Assembly: GCF_026626745.1 (NCBI RefSeq)
Contig: NZ_JAPNJW010000002.1
Coordinates: 3,372,151-3,436,150 of the forward strand
Length of the DNA stretch: 64,000 nucleotides
Source: Nannocystis sp. RBIL2
GTDB lineage: Bacteria; Myxococcota_A; Polyangia; Nannocystales; Nannocystaceae
Direction of reading: 5' to 3'
Shown here one piece after another: positions 38,514-50,451 of the stretch. The notes under the pieces are model-generated. The model searched no databases and was not told where the DNA came from. It saw only the letters and a list, made by a program, of their open reading frames with translations. A program made the position numbers and the translations under genes. Positions within the stretch are counted from its first letter, which is position 1. Each line of letters begins with the position of its first letter.

Positions 38514-39755
38514 ATGCTCGACACGACCCACCTCTTCACTCCCGCGATGTTCGCCGACCCGTACCCGATCTACGCCCGCCTGCGCGAGCAGGCCCCGGTG
38601 CTGCAGGTGCCGCAGATCGGCATGTGGCTGGTGACGCGCTACGACGACGTCCACCAGATCCTCAAAGCCCCGGACGTCTTCTCCTCCTCGCGCACGCCGG
38701 CGCTGGAAAAGCTGCGAGACCCCCGGCTCTCCGAGGGCATGGAGATGATGGCCAGCAGTTCGCTCGTCGCCCTCGACCCGCCCGATCACACGCGGCTGCG
38801 GCGGCTCGTCAACGTCGCCTTCACCCCGCGGGCGATCACCCGCCTCGAGGCCAGGGTCCGCGAGCTCTCGTGCGAGCTCGTCGACGCCATCGCCCGCAAA
38901 AACAGCTTCGACCTCATGGAGGACCTCGCGGTCCCCCTGCCGGTGATCGTGATCTCCGAGCTGCTCGGCGTCGACCCGGCGCGGCGGGCCGAGTTCAAGC
39001 GCTGGTCGGACGACCTGATCCTCGGTTCGCGGCTCGACGGCCGCATGAGCGACGCGGAGATCGATCGCATCGTCGCCAGCCGGCGCGAGTTCGTCAGGTT
39101 CTTCCAGGCGATGATCGAGCACCGCCGGCGCGAGCCCGGCGACGACCTGCTGAGCGACCTGGTGCGCGCCGAGACCGAGCGCGACGCCCTCAGCCCCGAG
39201 GAGGTGCTGACGATGGCGCTGCTGCTGATGGTCGCCGGCAACGAGACCACCACCAACCTGATCGGCAACGGCGTCATCGCCCTGCTCGAGCACCCCGAGG
39301 TGCTGCCGCGCCTGCGCGCCGAGCCGGCCCGGATCCCCGCCTTCCTCGAGGAGGTGCTGCGCTGGCGCTCACCGGTCGTCATGCTCGTGCGCACGACCCG
39401 GCGAGCCGTCACTCTCGGCGGCGTCGACCTGCCGAAGGACGCGGTCCTCGGCGTCCTCGTCGACGCGGCCAACCACGACCCGACGCACTTCCCCGAGCCG
39501 GGGCGCTTCGACATCGAGCGCCAGCCGGCCCACCTCTCGTTCGGCTACGGCATCCACTTCTGCGTCGGCGCGCCGCTGTCGCGGCTCGAGGGCCGGATCG
39601 CCTTCGAGGAGCTGCTCGCGCGCGTCCCCGAGTTCTCGCGCGAGCCCGGGCCGCTCGAGTGGACGCCGAGCTTCAACCTGCGCGGGCTCAAGCGGCTCCC
39701 GCTGCGCCGGGGGCCGTCGCTCAGCGCGCCAGCGACACCCGGAAGTACGGCATGA
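38514..39755 (+). CDS. Cytochrome P450
   Basis: A 413-residue soluble bacterial cytochrome P450. The I-helix oxygen-binding motif is AGNETTTN near residue 240, the K-helix ExxR is in LEEVLRWRSP, and the heme ligand Cys is in FGYGIHFCVGAPL near residue 347. Substrate recognition regions do not reveal a substrate. No ferredoxin or biosynthetic cluster is adjacent, so the enzyme may act in detoxification or steroid/fatty-acid hydroxylation. It is under the divergent TetR regulator. Its 3' end overlaps the convergent lipoprotein gene by 35 bp. Confidence 0.93.
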   Translation: MLDTTHLFTPAMFADPYPIYARLREQAPVLQVPQIGMWLVTRYDDVHQILKAPDVFSSSRTPALEKLRDPRLSEGMEMMASSSLVALDPPDHTRLRRLVNVAFTPRAITRLEARVRELSCELVDAIARKNSFDLMEDLAVPLPVIVISELLGVDPARRAEFKRWSDDLILGSRLDGRMSDAEIDRIVASRREFVRFFQAMIEHRRREPGDDLLSDLVRAETERDALSPEEVLTMALLLMVAGNETTTNLIGNGVIALLEHPEVLPRLRAEPARIPAFLEEVLRWRSPVVMLVRTTRRAVTLGGVDLPKDAVLGVLVDAANHDPTHFPEPGRFDIERQPAHLSFGYGIHFCVGAPLSRLEGRIAFEELLARVPEFSREPGPLEWTPSFNLRGLKRLPLRRGPSLSAPATPGSTA

Positions 39756-40419
39756 TCGCCTTCCAGTCCTGCTGGATCGCCCGCGTGTCGCCGTACGGGT
39801 ACTCGGTGCGGGCGATGTAGAGCACGTCGCCGTACGGGAACATGAACTGCTGGATCTCGCGGGTCGCGTTGCCGCTCTCGTCGACCACCTGCAGCTTGGC
39901 GTAGATGCCGGTCTTGTCGAAGTAGCCGTCGTTGAACGACAGGTCCTCGATGCTGAGGCCGGCCTCCTGGTACTGGTTGCGGTAGAACGCGACGGCGCGC
40001 TCGTCGACGGGGCGCTCCTTGGGCGCCAGATAGAAGGTCAGCGCGATCGCCTCGCTGTCGGAAGACGCGCTGGCGCCGAGGTCCTCGTCGGAGCTGGACA
40101 CGCCGCCCGACGAGCAGGACGCGATGGTCACCCACCCCGGGTTGCTCTCGAGCTCGCCCTTCGAGTGGCCGGTCTCCTCGCAGTTCTTGAACACGTACAG
40201 GGTGTCCGGGATCTCGAACTCGAGGCCGATCTGCGGGATCTTGATCTTGTTGCCGTCCTTGGTGCCGCTGGTCGGATTGTCGATCCACTTGCGGGCCTCG
40301 GACTGCTTCCCCTTGCGCCGCGAGCTGCTGCCGCCGCAGGCGGTGAGCGAACCGGCCGCCACGGCCAGCGCGAGAGCAAGAGACACGTTCTTGGGGAAGC
40401 TGCGAGAGAGAGACATCAT
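39721..40419 (-). CDS. Predicted lipoprotein, function unknown
   Basis: A 232-residue lipoprotein. The signal peptide ends with lipobox LTACGG. A short Ser/Arg/Lys-rich linker precedes a compact domain (KIPQIGLEFEIPDTLYVFKNC, IALTFYLAPKE, MFPYGDVLYIARTEYPY). Two start codons are adjacent (40419 and 40416); a TACAGC box lies upstream. Two Cys in the domain may pair. The 3' end overlaps the P450 gene tail by 35 bp on the other strand. Confidence 0.75.
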   Translation of the reverse strand: MMSLSRSFPKNVSLALALAVAAGSLTACGGSSSRRKGKQSEARKWIDNPTSGTKDGNKIKIPQIGLEFEIPDTLYVFKNCEETGHSKGELESNPGWVTIASCSSGGVSSSDEDLGASASSDSEAIALTFYLAPKERPVDERAVAFYRNQYQEAGLSIEDLSFNDGYFDKTGIYAKLQVVDESGNATREIQQFMFPYGDVLYIARTEYPYGDTRAIQQDWKAIMPYFRVSLAR

Positions 40420-40646
40420 GGCTGCTGTAGACCGCTCGCGCGCACAGTACCGAAGTGCGCCCCGGGCGGCAAGCCATCCGCCGTTTCGCTGCCGGCGCCG
40501 ACGCGTGAGCCTCGATCCTCGCCAGCCCGCGAGGTGCCGGCCCGTTCGCCGAGGCCTTTGGCGTCGCGAGGCCGACACGATGCATGCACCGTCCGCATGC
40601 GTCGGCCCGCGGCCGCCGTCCCGCGCACCCCCGAGCGCGGGCGCGC

Positions 40647-42269
<1,623 letters not shown>

Positions 42270-42288
42270 GTCCCTGTCCCTCCTGTCC

Positions 42289-43020
42289 TCAAAACCATGC
42301 CTGATAGGCCAGCGTCACATTGAGCAGCATGTCGAACACCACGCTGTCGGGCGGCGTGCCGACCGGCGCCGCGGGGTCGACCACCACCTTCGTGCGCGAG
42401 AACGCCTTCTGGAAGTCGACCCCCAGCGCGAGCCCGTGGTTGTTGCGGATCGGCACGCCGATGCTGGCCCCGGCGCGGATCAACGGGTCGTAGCCGACGG
42501 TCTGCTCGTCCTCCCACGGGTTGGCCGACCGCATGCGCCGCCAGTTGGAGATCATCAGCCCCGCGCCGGCCCCGAACTCGATCACCAGCACCCGCGCGGG
42601 CAGCTGAAAGGATGGCCCGAGAGTCAGGTCGGTGTGAGACAGCGACGAGACCCGCGTCACCTGCTGGCCGACCGGCGCCCCCGTGTTCGGGTCGATCGGC
42701 GTGGTCGGGTCGGCCGGCACCGTGTAGCGGTTGCGGTCGGGGAAGCGCGTGTGCCCGCCCTGGAACTCGAAGCCGAACCGCATCGGCCCGAGGCGCAGCG
42801 CGTGGTAGCGCAGGGCGATGCCGAAGCCGAACCCGAGCGGCGGCCGGCGATCGAACAGCACGTCGCCGGCGCCGATGAGGATGCCCATGCGGCCGATGAT
42901 CGACACGCCGAACACCCGCTTCTTCTCGGCGATGTCGAGCACCGTATTGCCGCGGGGCGCGGACAGACCCGACGCGCCGTAGGCGAGGCACGTGGCCAGG
43001 AGCGCCGCCAGGGGGAGCAT
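42289..43020 (-). CDS. Outer-membrane beta-barrel-like protein
   Basis: A 243-residue exported protein. The start MLPLAALLATCLAYG gives a signal peptide, and the TATGGT box is 8 nt upstream. Strand-like alternating segments fill the mature part (LGFGFGIALRYHALR, MRFGFEFQGGH, HTDLTLGPSF, FDMLLNVTLAYQAWF), and the C-terminal residue is Phe, as in outer-membrane barrels. It is followed 19 bp later by gpmI, so the two may share a transcript despite unrelated roles. Confidence 0.72.
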   Translation of the reverse strand: MLPLAALLATCLAYGASGLSAPRGNTVLDIAEKKRVFGVSIIGRMGILIGAGDVLFDRRPPLGFGFGIALRYHALRLGPMRFGFEFQGGHTRFPDRNRYTVPADPTTPIDPNTGAPVGQQVTRVSSLSHTDLTLGPSFQLPARVLVIEFGAGAGLMISNWRRMRSANPWEDEQTVGYDPLIRAGASIGVPIRNNHGLALGVDFQKAFSRTKVVVDPAAPVGTPPDSVVFDMLLNVTLAYQAWF

Positions 43021-43028
43021 GCGGGGGC

Positions 43029-43056
43029 ACCATAGCAAATCTTTTTCGCGCATAAT
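43029..43056. promoter_or_regulatory. Back-to-back -10 boxes for the OMP and RlmI-like genes
   Basis: On the minus strand TATGGT (43034-43029) is 8 nt before the ATG at 43020. On the plus strand CATAAT (43051-43056) is 8 nt before the ATG at 43065. The two face away from each other across a T-rich spacer. Confidence 0.5.
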
Positions 43057-43064
43057 CCCCGCGC

Positions 43065-44206
43065 ATGACCACCCGCGTCGCACTCCGGCGAGATGCCGGT
43101 CGGATCGGCCCCGAGTCCGGGCCGTGGATCCGTCAGCGCCAGATCGCCAAGATCTGGGGACCCCCGGACCCCGCGAGCCTCGCGCAGCTCGTCGATCACC
43201 GCGACGTCGTCCTCGGCTGGGGCCTGCTCGCGCCCGACGCCGACATCCCGCTCCGCGTCGTCCACTGGGGCGCAGCTCCGCCCCTCGAAGGCTGGTTCGA
43301 GCGCCGGCTCGCCGCCGCCCTCGCCGCCCGCGCCGAGCTCGGCCTTGCCGCCGACCCCGCCACCACCGCTTATCGCGAGATCAACAGCGAGGGCGACGGC
43401 CTGCCCGGCCTGGTCGTCGATCGCTACGGCGACGACCGCGTGATCCAGCTCGGCACCCCCGCGGTCGCCGCCCGCCGCGCGGCGATCCTGGAGCTCCTGC
43501 GTTCGCGCACGCCGGGCCGCGTGTTCGTGATCGCCGACGAGGCCGCGCCCGAAGATCCCGCGGCGACCTCGAGTTCCAGGAACATGGCCTTTGGTTCAGC
43601 TGCCCGGCCCCGCCGGCGCAGAAGACCGGCGCCTACCTCGACCAGCGTGACAACCGCCGCCTCGCCGCCCAGCTGGCGGTGCGCGCCGCCGGCCCCATGC
43701 TCGACCTCGGCTGCCACGTCGGCGGCTTCGTCGTCCACGCCGCCGCCGCCGGCGTCACCGCGATCGGCCTCGACCAGAGCGCGCGCGCCCTCGAGTTCGC
43801 GCGCCGCAACGCGGCCCGCAACGACCTGACCTCAAGGACAGCCTTCGTCCAGGCCGACATGTTCGGCGCCCTCGACCACCCGGACCTCGCCGGCCCGTTC
43901 GGCGTGATCGTGTTCGACCCGCCGCGGATAGCCACCGGCTCGCAGGGCCGCGAGCGCGCCGTCACGGCGATGGCCCGCAGCCTCGGCCGCCTGCTCCCGC
44001 GCCTGCGCCCCGGCGGCTTCCTCCTGGCCTGCAGCTGCTCCCACCACGTCGGCCGCTCCGACCTCGACGCCGCCCTCCTCGCCGCCGGCGCCCGCGACCT
44101 CGCCCGCGTCCACGCCCTCGGCCCCGGGCCCGACCACCCCGTGTGGCCCGGCCACGCCGAGGGCGAGTACCTGCGCGTCAACGTCTACCAGCGCCGCGCC
44201 GTCTGA
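43065..44206 (+). pseudogene. RlmI-like 23S rRNA m5C methyltransferase, frameshifted
   Basis: The gene is split between two frames. Residues from the ATG at 43065 to about 43558 encode an N-terminal PUA-like/RlmI lead (GDGLPGLVVDRYGDD). From about 43562 the next frame continues with DLEFQEHGLWFSC, QKTGAYLDQRDNRR and the Rossmann methyltransferase domain (MLDLGCHVGGFVV, VIVFDPPRIA, LLACSCSHHV). A one-base loss or two-base gain in the segment 43550-43565 joins them. RlmI-type enzymes methylate cytosine 1962 of 23S rRNA. It may be a sequencing error or a real inactivation; both halves are otherwise well conserved. Confidence 0.8.
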
Positions 44207-44211
44207 CCGAC

Positions 44212-44265
44212 AGGGCATGCTCGATCGAGCATGTCCTCGGGAGCATGTTCTTCAAAACATGCCCC
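44212..44265. repeat. Palindrome-family hairpins between convergent genes
   Basis: CATGCTCGATCGAGCATG at 44216-44233 is a perfect 18-bp palindrome, extendable to 44212-44237 with one G-T pair. A second imperfect GCATGTT/AACATGC hairpin follows near 44243-44262, then a further half-motif before the HtrA stop. Confidence 0.7.
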
Positions 44266-44284
44266 TTCGAGCATGTCCCTGCGG

Positions 44285-45349
44285 TCACAGCCCCTCGACG
44301 GGCGCCAGCGTGACCGAGCGCAGCGGCTCGCCGGCGCGCTGGACCTGCAGCTCGATCGGCCCGTCGACGCCGATCAGCTGCGTCAGGTAGGCGACCTCGG
44401 ACACGCGGCTGACCGGGCGGCCGGCGACCGACAGGATGAAGTCGTCGACCTGCAGGCCGGCCTTGGCGCCCGGGCCCGCCGCCTCGACGCGCGTCACCTT
44501 GACGGTCGCCATGCGCCCGGGGAACTCGTCGTCGTCGACGGCGCGCAGGCCGAGGCGCACGCGGCGGAAGCGGCCGTGCGTCAGCACCTCTTCGAGGTAG
44601 CGGCGGACCATCGGCGCCGGCACTGCGAAGCCGATCCCGGTGCCCTCGCCGCGGACGGCGGTGGCGATCCCCAGCACCTCGCCGCGCAGGTCGACGATCG
44701 GCCCGCCCGAGCTGCCGGTGTTGATCGACGCGTCGGTCTGCACGAAGCTGAAGAAGCCGTCCTGCGGTAGATCTTCCGGCTTGCCGACGTCGACCCAGTC
44801 GCGCCCCAGGCCCGAGACCACGCCGACGGTCACGGTGTCGCCGAGGCCGAACGGGTGGCCGACCGCCAGCACCCACTCGCCCGGGCGCACCGGTCGCTCG
44901 CGGAACACCACCGGCGCCTGGTCGACGCGCGGCGGATCGGGGGCGATCACCGCCAGGTCGAGCAGCGGCTCGCGGTGGATCACCTGCGCCCGCACCCGCT
45001 CCTGATTCGCGTACTCGACGTCGATCGCGCTGGCGGTGATCGGCACGACGTGAGCGTTCGTCACCACCAGCCCGTCGGCGCGCACGATCGTGCCGCTGCC
45101 GACCCCGCGCTTCGGGCGGCCGGTCGCCTGCGGCAGCGTGCAGATCACGCTGACCACCGACGGGGCGATCTGTTCGGTCACCGCCGCGAAGTCAGGCAGC
45201 GCGGCCGAGCGCGGCGGTCGCCCCGGCGGCGGGGTCGGCGTCGGCTCGGCCTTTTGGCTGGCGGAAGGGACAGGTGGCGGCGGCGCCTCGTCGTCGAGCG
45301 GTCGACACCCGACGAGCGCGACCAGCCCGACGACCACTCGCGCGAACAC
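44285..45349 (-). CDS. DegP/HtrA-like trypsin-family serine protease lipoprotein
   Basis: A 354-residue protein from a GTG start. A lipobox VALVGC near residue 15 suggests a lipid-anchored periplasmic protease. The triad is His in VTNAHVV near 100, Asp in LLDLAVI near 132, and Ser in GSSGGPIVD near 215 (the usual N of GNSGGP is S). One PDZ domain follows (GAKAGLQVDDFILSVAGRPV). HtrA proteins degrade or chaperone misfolded envelope proteins. It lies 6 bp after the acidic protein gene. Confidence 0.88.
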   Translation of the reverse strand: MFARVVVGLVALVGCRPLDDEAPPPPVPSASQKAEPTPTPPPGRPPRSAALPDFAAVTEQIAPSVVSVICTLPQATGRPKRGVGSGTIVRADGLVVTNAHVVPITASAIDVEYANQERVRAQVIHREPLLDLAVIAPDPPRVDQAPVVFRERPVRPGEWVLAVGHPFGLGDTVTVGVVSGLGRDWVDVGKPEDLPQDGFFSFVQTDASINTGSSGGPIVDLRGEVLGIATAVRGEGTGIGFAVPAPMVRRYLEEVLTHGRFRRVRLGLRAVDDDEFPGRMATVKVTRVEAAGPGAKAGLQVDDFILSVAGRPVSRVSEVAYLTQLIGVDGPIELQVQRAGEPLRSVTLAPVEGL

Positions 45350-45355
45350 GGGCGC

Positions 45356-45802
45356 TCAGCCCTCGTCGCCCGCGTCGCCCGCGTCGTTCGAGTCGCCCGC
45401 GGGGGCCTCGGGCTCGCCGGCGGGCTCGCTCGCGGGCTCGCTTGCGGCCTCGCTCGCGGGCTCGCTCGCGGCCTCGTCGGCCTCGTCGGCCTCGTCAGCC
45501 TCGCTGGCGGCCTCGTCGCCGTCGACGTCCTCGTCCTCATCGTCGTAGTCGTCGTCGTCGTCGTCGTCGTCGAACGGCGCGCTGACCAGCGGACGCGTGG
45601 GAGAAATCACGGGGAACCGCGGCGAAGCGCGACGGGCCTCGCGGTCCTCGTCCTCGAAGCTCACCGTTGCGACGTTGTCGGCCGCGTCCGGGAGGGTCTT
45701 GAGCCACTCCTCGTAGCGTTCCTTGGTGATGAGCCCACCGCGGATGTTGCGGCGGACGGTGCGGAGGTCGAAGAGCCGTTCGAGCTGGCGCGGGGCAACC
45801 AT
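45356..45802 (-). CDS. Hypothetical protein with a highly acidic repetitive tail
   Basis: A 148-residue protein. The first 45 residues form a compact basic/helical module (LERLFDLRTVRRNIRGGLIT then KERYEEWLKTLPDA) that looks conserved. The rest is low complexity: a run of Asp, then Glu/Ala/Ser repeats (EAASEPASEAASEPASEPAG). It is co-directional with and 6 bp upstream of the HtrA-like gene, so they are probably co-transcribed. No family is recognised. Confidence 0.65.
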   Translation of the reverse strand: MVAPRQLERLFDLRTVRRNIRGGLITKERYEEWLKTLPDAADNVATVSFEDEDREARRASPRFPVISPTRPLVSAPFDDDDDDDDYDDEDEDVDGDEAASEADEADEADEAASEPASEAASEPASEPAGEPEAPAGDSNDAGDAGDEG

Positions 45803-46179
45803 GCGGCGGCCCTTTTAGAACACCGGCCGCCGTCCGTCAAACCGGCGCGCGCGCGCCGGTGCGCGGCCGCCGGTCTGCTCGCCGGCCATCCGCGGATTTT
45901 TCGGCGAAACCCCGGCCGCGCGTGACTCCGACCTCACGCCCCGGCGGGTCCCAGGAGCGGCCGTGCGGCGTCCGCGAGGCAGCGCGAGGCACCGAAATTC
46001 CACGGCCCGCTCCAGGTCCGGAGCTCGCGCAGCACGGTCCTCAGGGCCCGCAGACCGGGAAATAACCCACCACTTTGCGTGGTAGGCGGCCGGGCGTATA
46101 GATCCGGCGCCCCACGGATCGCGCCGCCCGCCGCGACCCCCTTGCCTCCCCACCACCGCGTACCCATCAAGCGACAGCC
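45803..46179. other. Intergenic region with putative moxR/bat operon promoter
   Basis: A 377-bp divergent spacer without a credible gene. TTGCGT at 46075-46080 and TATAGA at 46097-46102 are 16 nt apart and form a sigma-70-like promoter pointing to moxR, with a leader of about 70 nt. This differs from the short-leader arrangement of most genes here. Confidence 0.5.
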
Positions 46180-47187
<1,008 letters not shown>

Positions 47188-47195
47188 CCGCCGCC

Positions 47196-48173
47196 ATGGC
47201 CCGCCCGTCCGCCGATAAGTCGCCGCCGAGCCGGAGCGACGCCGAGGCCGCGAAGGAGCGCACCACCCAGCTCCTGCGCGAGATCCGTCGCATCGAGATC
47301 CAGACCTCGCGGCTCGTCAACCAGCACCTCGCCGGCTCCTACCAGTCGGTGTTCAAGGGCCAGGGCGTCGCCTTCTCCGAGGTCCGCGCCTACACCCCCG
47401 GCGACGACGTGCGCGCGATCGACTGGAACGTCACCGCGCGCACCGGTGAGCCGCACGTCAAGCTGTTCACCGAGGAGCGCGAGCTCACCGTCATGCTCGT
47501 GGTCGACATGTCGGGCAGCCTCGACCTCGGCTCGCGCGACTACGACAAGCGCCAGCTCGTCGCCCGCCTGGCCGCCACCTTCGCCTTCTCGGCGATCCGC
47601 AACAACGACCGCGTCGGCCTGATCGGCTTCACCGACAGCGTCGAGGTGTTCGTCCCGCCGCGCAGCGGTCGCAAGCACGTGCTCGCGGTCGTGCAGCAGG
47701 TGCTGACGCACGTCCCGCAGAGCCGGGCCACCCGGGTCGCCAGCGGCCTCGAGTACCTCGCGCGGCTCGGCCAGCGCCACACCGTCGCCATCCTGATCAG
47801 CGACTTCGTCGACGCCGTCCCCGACGACGCGCCCGACGCCGCCCGCGCCTTCGAGCACGCGCTCAAGATGGTGCGCCGGCGCCACGACCTGATCCCGATC
47901 CGCGTCGAGGACCCGTTAGAGCTCGAGCTGCCGGCCCTCGGCCTCGTCGCCCTCGAGGACCTCGAGCTGCTCGGCCTCGGCGGCGACAGCTTCCTCGACC
48001 TCAGCCCGCGGCGGGCCAAGAACTACCGCCAGCGGGTCGAGTCCGAGCGCGCGCGCCTCGACCAGATGCTGCGCAAGCTCAGCCTCGACAGCATGTCGAT
48101 CCGCTGCGGCGACAACTGGCAGCAGCCGCTCGTCAACTTCTTCGCCCGTAGGGCCCGGAGGATGCGCCGGTGA
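47196..48173 (+). CDS. DUF58 (VWA-like) domain protein
   Basis: A 325-residue DUF58 protein, the usual partner of MoxR. The family signature appears as YTPGDDVRAIDWNVTARTG near residue 65, and a degenerate VWA/MIDAS-like segment is VVDMSGSLDLG. Such proteins are thought to bind MoxR and to present metal-dependent adhesion surfaces. Its stop overlaps the GTG of the next gene, indicating translational coupling. Confidence 0.9.
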   Translation: MARPSADKSPPSRSDAEAAKERTTQLLREIRRIEIQTSRLVNQHLAGSYQSVFKGQGVAFSEVRAYTPGDDVRAIDWNVTARTGEPHVKLFTEERELTVMLVVDMSGSLDLGSRDYDKRQLVARLAATFAFSAIRNNDRVGLIGFTDSVEVFVPPRSGRKHVLAVVQQVLTHVPQSRATRVASGLEYLARLGQRHTVAILISDFVDAVPDDAPDAARAFEHALKMVRRRHDLIPIRVEDPLELELPALGLVALEDLELLGLGGDSFLDLSPRRAKNYRQRVESERARLDQMLRKLSLDSMSIRCGDNWQQPLVNFFARRARRMRR

Positions 48174-49399
48174 CGTTGTCCCTTGCCCACGCTCTCCTGT
48201 TCGCCGCCCTGCTCGGCCAGGCCGCCGCGCCCGAGCCTGCGCCCGCGGACCCGTCTGCGCCGATCCCCGCGCCTCCGCCGGCGCTCCCGCCTGGGCCTGC
48301 GCCGAGCGTCGCCCCGGTCCCCGCCGCGCCGATCGGCGAACCTGCCTCCGAGGACATGTCCTCAGCGCCAGCCACCGACAGCCCGGTGGCGATCAGCGCG
48401 CGCGTCACCCCCGACCCGTCGCAGATCGGCGACCTCCTCGAGCTCGAGGTCACCGTCGCCTACCCGACCGGCTTCGCGGTCAATGTCCCGCTCGGGCTCA
48501 AGCTCGACCCGCTGCACCTGGTCTCGGTCGAGGAGAGCGAGCCCGAGAGCACCGGCCAGGGCCTGCGCAAGGTCTTCACCTTCACGATCCAACACTTTGG
48601 CGTCGGCGAGGCCAAGACCCCGAGCTTCCCGATCACCTACGTCGCCCCCGACGGCGCGGTGCAGACCGCCCAGGTCCCCTCGCACAGCTTCAGCGTCACC
48701 GCCCTGCTCGCCAACGAGGCCGAGCCCAAGCGCCAGGGCGAGGACCCGCCGATCTCGCTCGAGTACCCCAACAACACCGCCGAGACCGCGATCTACTTCA
48801 CCGCCGGCGCGCTGGTGGCCGGCTTCGTGTCGGCGCTGCTGTGGCTGCGCTGGCGCCGGCGGCCGCGCCCCGTCGTCCTGCCGCCGCCCGAGCCGGCCGA
48901 CCGCGTGGCCCTGCGCGCGCTCGATCGCCTGCGCGAGGCCGACTACGCCGGCCGCGGCGAGTTCCAGCTGCACTACCTCATGCTCACCGAGATCCTCAAG
49001 GGCTACCTCGAGGGTCGCTTCGGCATCGACGCGCTCGAGCGCACCACCGACGAGCTACGGGCCGCCCTGCTCCGCTCCGAGGCCGCGATCGCGCCGCTCA
49101 AGCCGACCGAGGTGATCCGCTTCCTGCAGCAGTGCGACCTCGTCAAGTTCGCCCGCTTCGCCCCGCCGCCGAGCGAGGCCGCCGCCGCCGTCGAGCAGGC
49201 CCGCGGCATGGTCGTGGCGACCACCCCGGTCGCGCCCGCCGGTCCCAAGGACCAGGCTCCGAAGGACAGGCCCTCCGAGACAGGGCCCAAGGAACAGGTC
49301 GTGAAGGACATGTCCTCGCCCGCAGCGCCGAAGCTGGTCCCGGAGGCGGACATCCCGACCGAGCCGGTGCCGAAGTACAAGAAGGAGGAGGACGAGTGA
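48170..49399 (+). CDS. Membrane protein of the bat operon (short BatD/DUF4381-like)
   Basis: A 409-residue protein from a GTG overlapping the previous stop. A signal peptide and a Pro/Ala-rich linker containing ASEDMSSAPA (encoded by the palindrome GAGGACATGTCCTC at 48350) precede a beta-sandwich domain (SARVTPDPSQIGDLLELEV). One transmembrane helix (AIYFTAGALVAGFVSALLWL) and a cytoplasmic helical domain follow. A second palindrome, at 49306-49315, encodes KDMSSP in the tail. The order beta domain-TM-cytoplasmic helix fits BatD/DUF4381-type partners of MoxR operons. Confidence 0.75.
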   Translation: MTLSLAHALLFAALLGQAAAPEPAPADPSAPIPAPPPALPPGPAPSVAPVPAAPIGEPASEDMSSAPATDSPVAISARVTPDPSQIGDLLELEVTVAYPTGFAVNVPLGLKLDPLHLVSVEESEPESTGQGLRKVFTFTIQHFGVGEAKTPSFPITYVAPDGAVQTAQVPSHSFSVTALLANEAEPKRQGEDPPISLEYPNNTAETAIYFTAGALVAGFVSALLWLRWRRRPRPVVLPPPEPADRVALRALDRLREADYAGRGEFQLHYLMLTEILKGYLEGRFGIDALERTTDELRAALLRSEAAIAPLKPTEVIRFLQQCDLVKFARFAPPPSEAAAAVEQARGMVVATTPVAPAGPKDQAPKDRPSETGPKEQVVKDMSSPAAPKLVPEADIPTEPVPKYKKEEDE

Positions 49400-50451
49400 G
49401 CGCCTCCACCCAGCGGCTCGTCGCCGTGCTGCGCAACCTCCTGCCGATCCTCGGCTTCGCCGGGCTTGCCATCGTCCTGACGCTGGCGGGCCTCGCCGCC
49501 TACCTCGGGGCCGACCTGCGCCACGTCGTCATCGCCTCGCCGTGGTGGCTGCTGGCCGCGTTCATCCCGCTGCTGGCGGTGGTGATCCGCGGCGTCGTCT
49601 CGCCGCGCCCGGCCACCCTCAAGTTCTCGCGCGCGACCTCGGCCCGCCGCCTCGGCCCCGGCCTGGCCGCGCGCCTGGCCCACCTGCCCGACGGCCTGCG
49701 ACTGGCCGCCGCGGTCCTGCTGGCGCTCGCGCTGGCCCGCCCCGAATCGAGCCGCGCCACCGACCGCGTCGAGCACAAGGGCATCGACATCGTCGTCGCG
49801 CTCGACCTGTCCGACTCGATGGAGGCCGACGACCTCTACCCGAACCGCCTCGAGGCGGCCAAGGACGTCATCGACAGCTTCATCGCCCGCCGCCGCCACG
49901 ACCGCGTCGGCATGGTCGCCTTCGGGGCCACCGCCACCACCGTCTCGCCGCTGACCGTCGACCACGGCGTCCTGCGCCAGCTCGTGCGCCGCCTGCAGCT
50001 CGGCAGCATCGACGGCAGCAAGACGGCCATCGGCGCCGGCCTCGGCCAGGCGCTGAACCGCCTCAAGGAGTCCGAGGCCGACAGCAAGGTCGTCGTCCTC
50101 CTCACCGACGGCGTCCACAACGCCGAGGGCGTCGACCCCGACTCGATGGCGCGCGAGGCCGCCGACCGCGGCGTCCACGTCTACACCGTCCTGATCGGCC
50201 GCCAGGCCGCCTCCATCGACCCCGGCCGCCTCGAGCGGATCGCCAGCACCACCGGCGGCTACGCCTACACCGCCGTCGACCAGCAGGCCCTCGTCACCAC
50301 CTTCCAGGACCTGCTCAACAAGCTCGATCGCTCGACGATCCTCGGCGAACACATCCGCGCCCAGCTGTTCCACCTGGTCCTGTGGCCGGCCCTGCTCCTC
50401 CTCATGCTCGACATCGTGCTCCGCTCGACCCGCCTGCGGAGGTTCCCATGA
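49396..50451 (+). CDS. VWA domain membrane protein, BatA-like
   Basis: A 351-residue protein with two N-terminal transmembrane helices, a von Willebrand factor A domain and one C-terminal helix, the BatA arrangement. The MIDAS motif is DLSDSM near residue 138, with the Thr in SKTAIGAGL and the Asp in LLTDGVHNAEG. The GTG start overlaps the stop of the gene before it. BatA/BatB are proposed to form a periplasm-facing complex acting with MoxR in stress resistance. Confidence 0.9.
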   Translation: MSASTQRLVAVLRNLLPILGFAGLAIVLTLAGLAAYLGADLRHVVIASPWWLLAAFIPLLAVVIRGVVSPRPATLKFSRATSARRLGPGLAARLAHLPDGLRLAAAVLLALALARPESSRATDRVEHKGIDIVVALDLSDSMEADDLYPNRLEAAKDVIDSFIARRRHDRVGMVAFGATATTVSPLTVDHGVLRQLVRRLQLGSIDGSKTAIGAGLGQALNRLKESEADSKVVVLLTDGVHNAEGVDPDSMAREAADRGVHVYTVLIGRQAASIDPGRLERIASTTGGYAYTAVDQQALVTTFQDLLNKLDRSTILGEHIRAQLFHLVLWPALLLLMLDIVLRSTRLRRFP

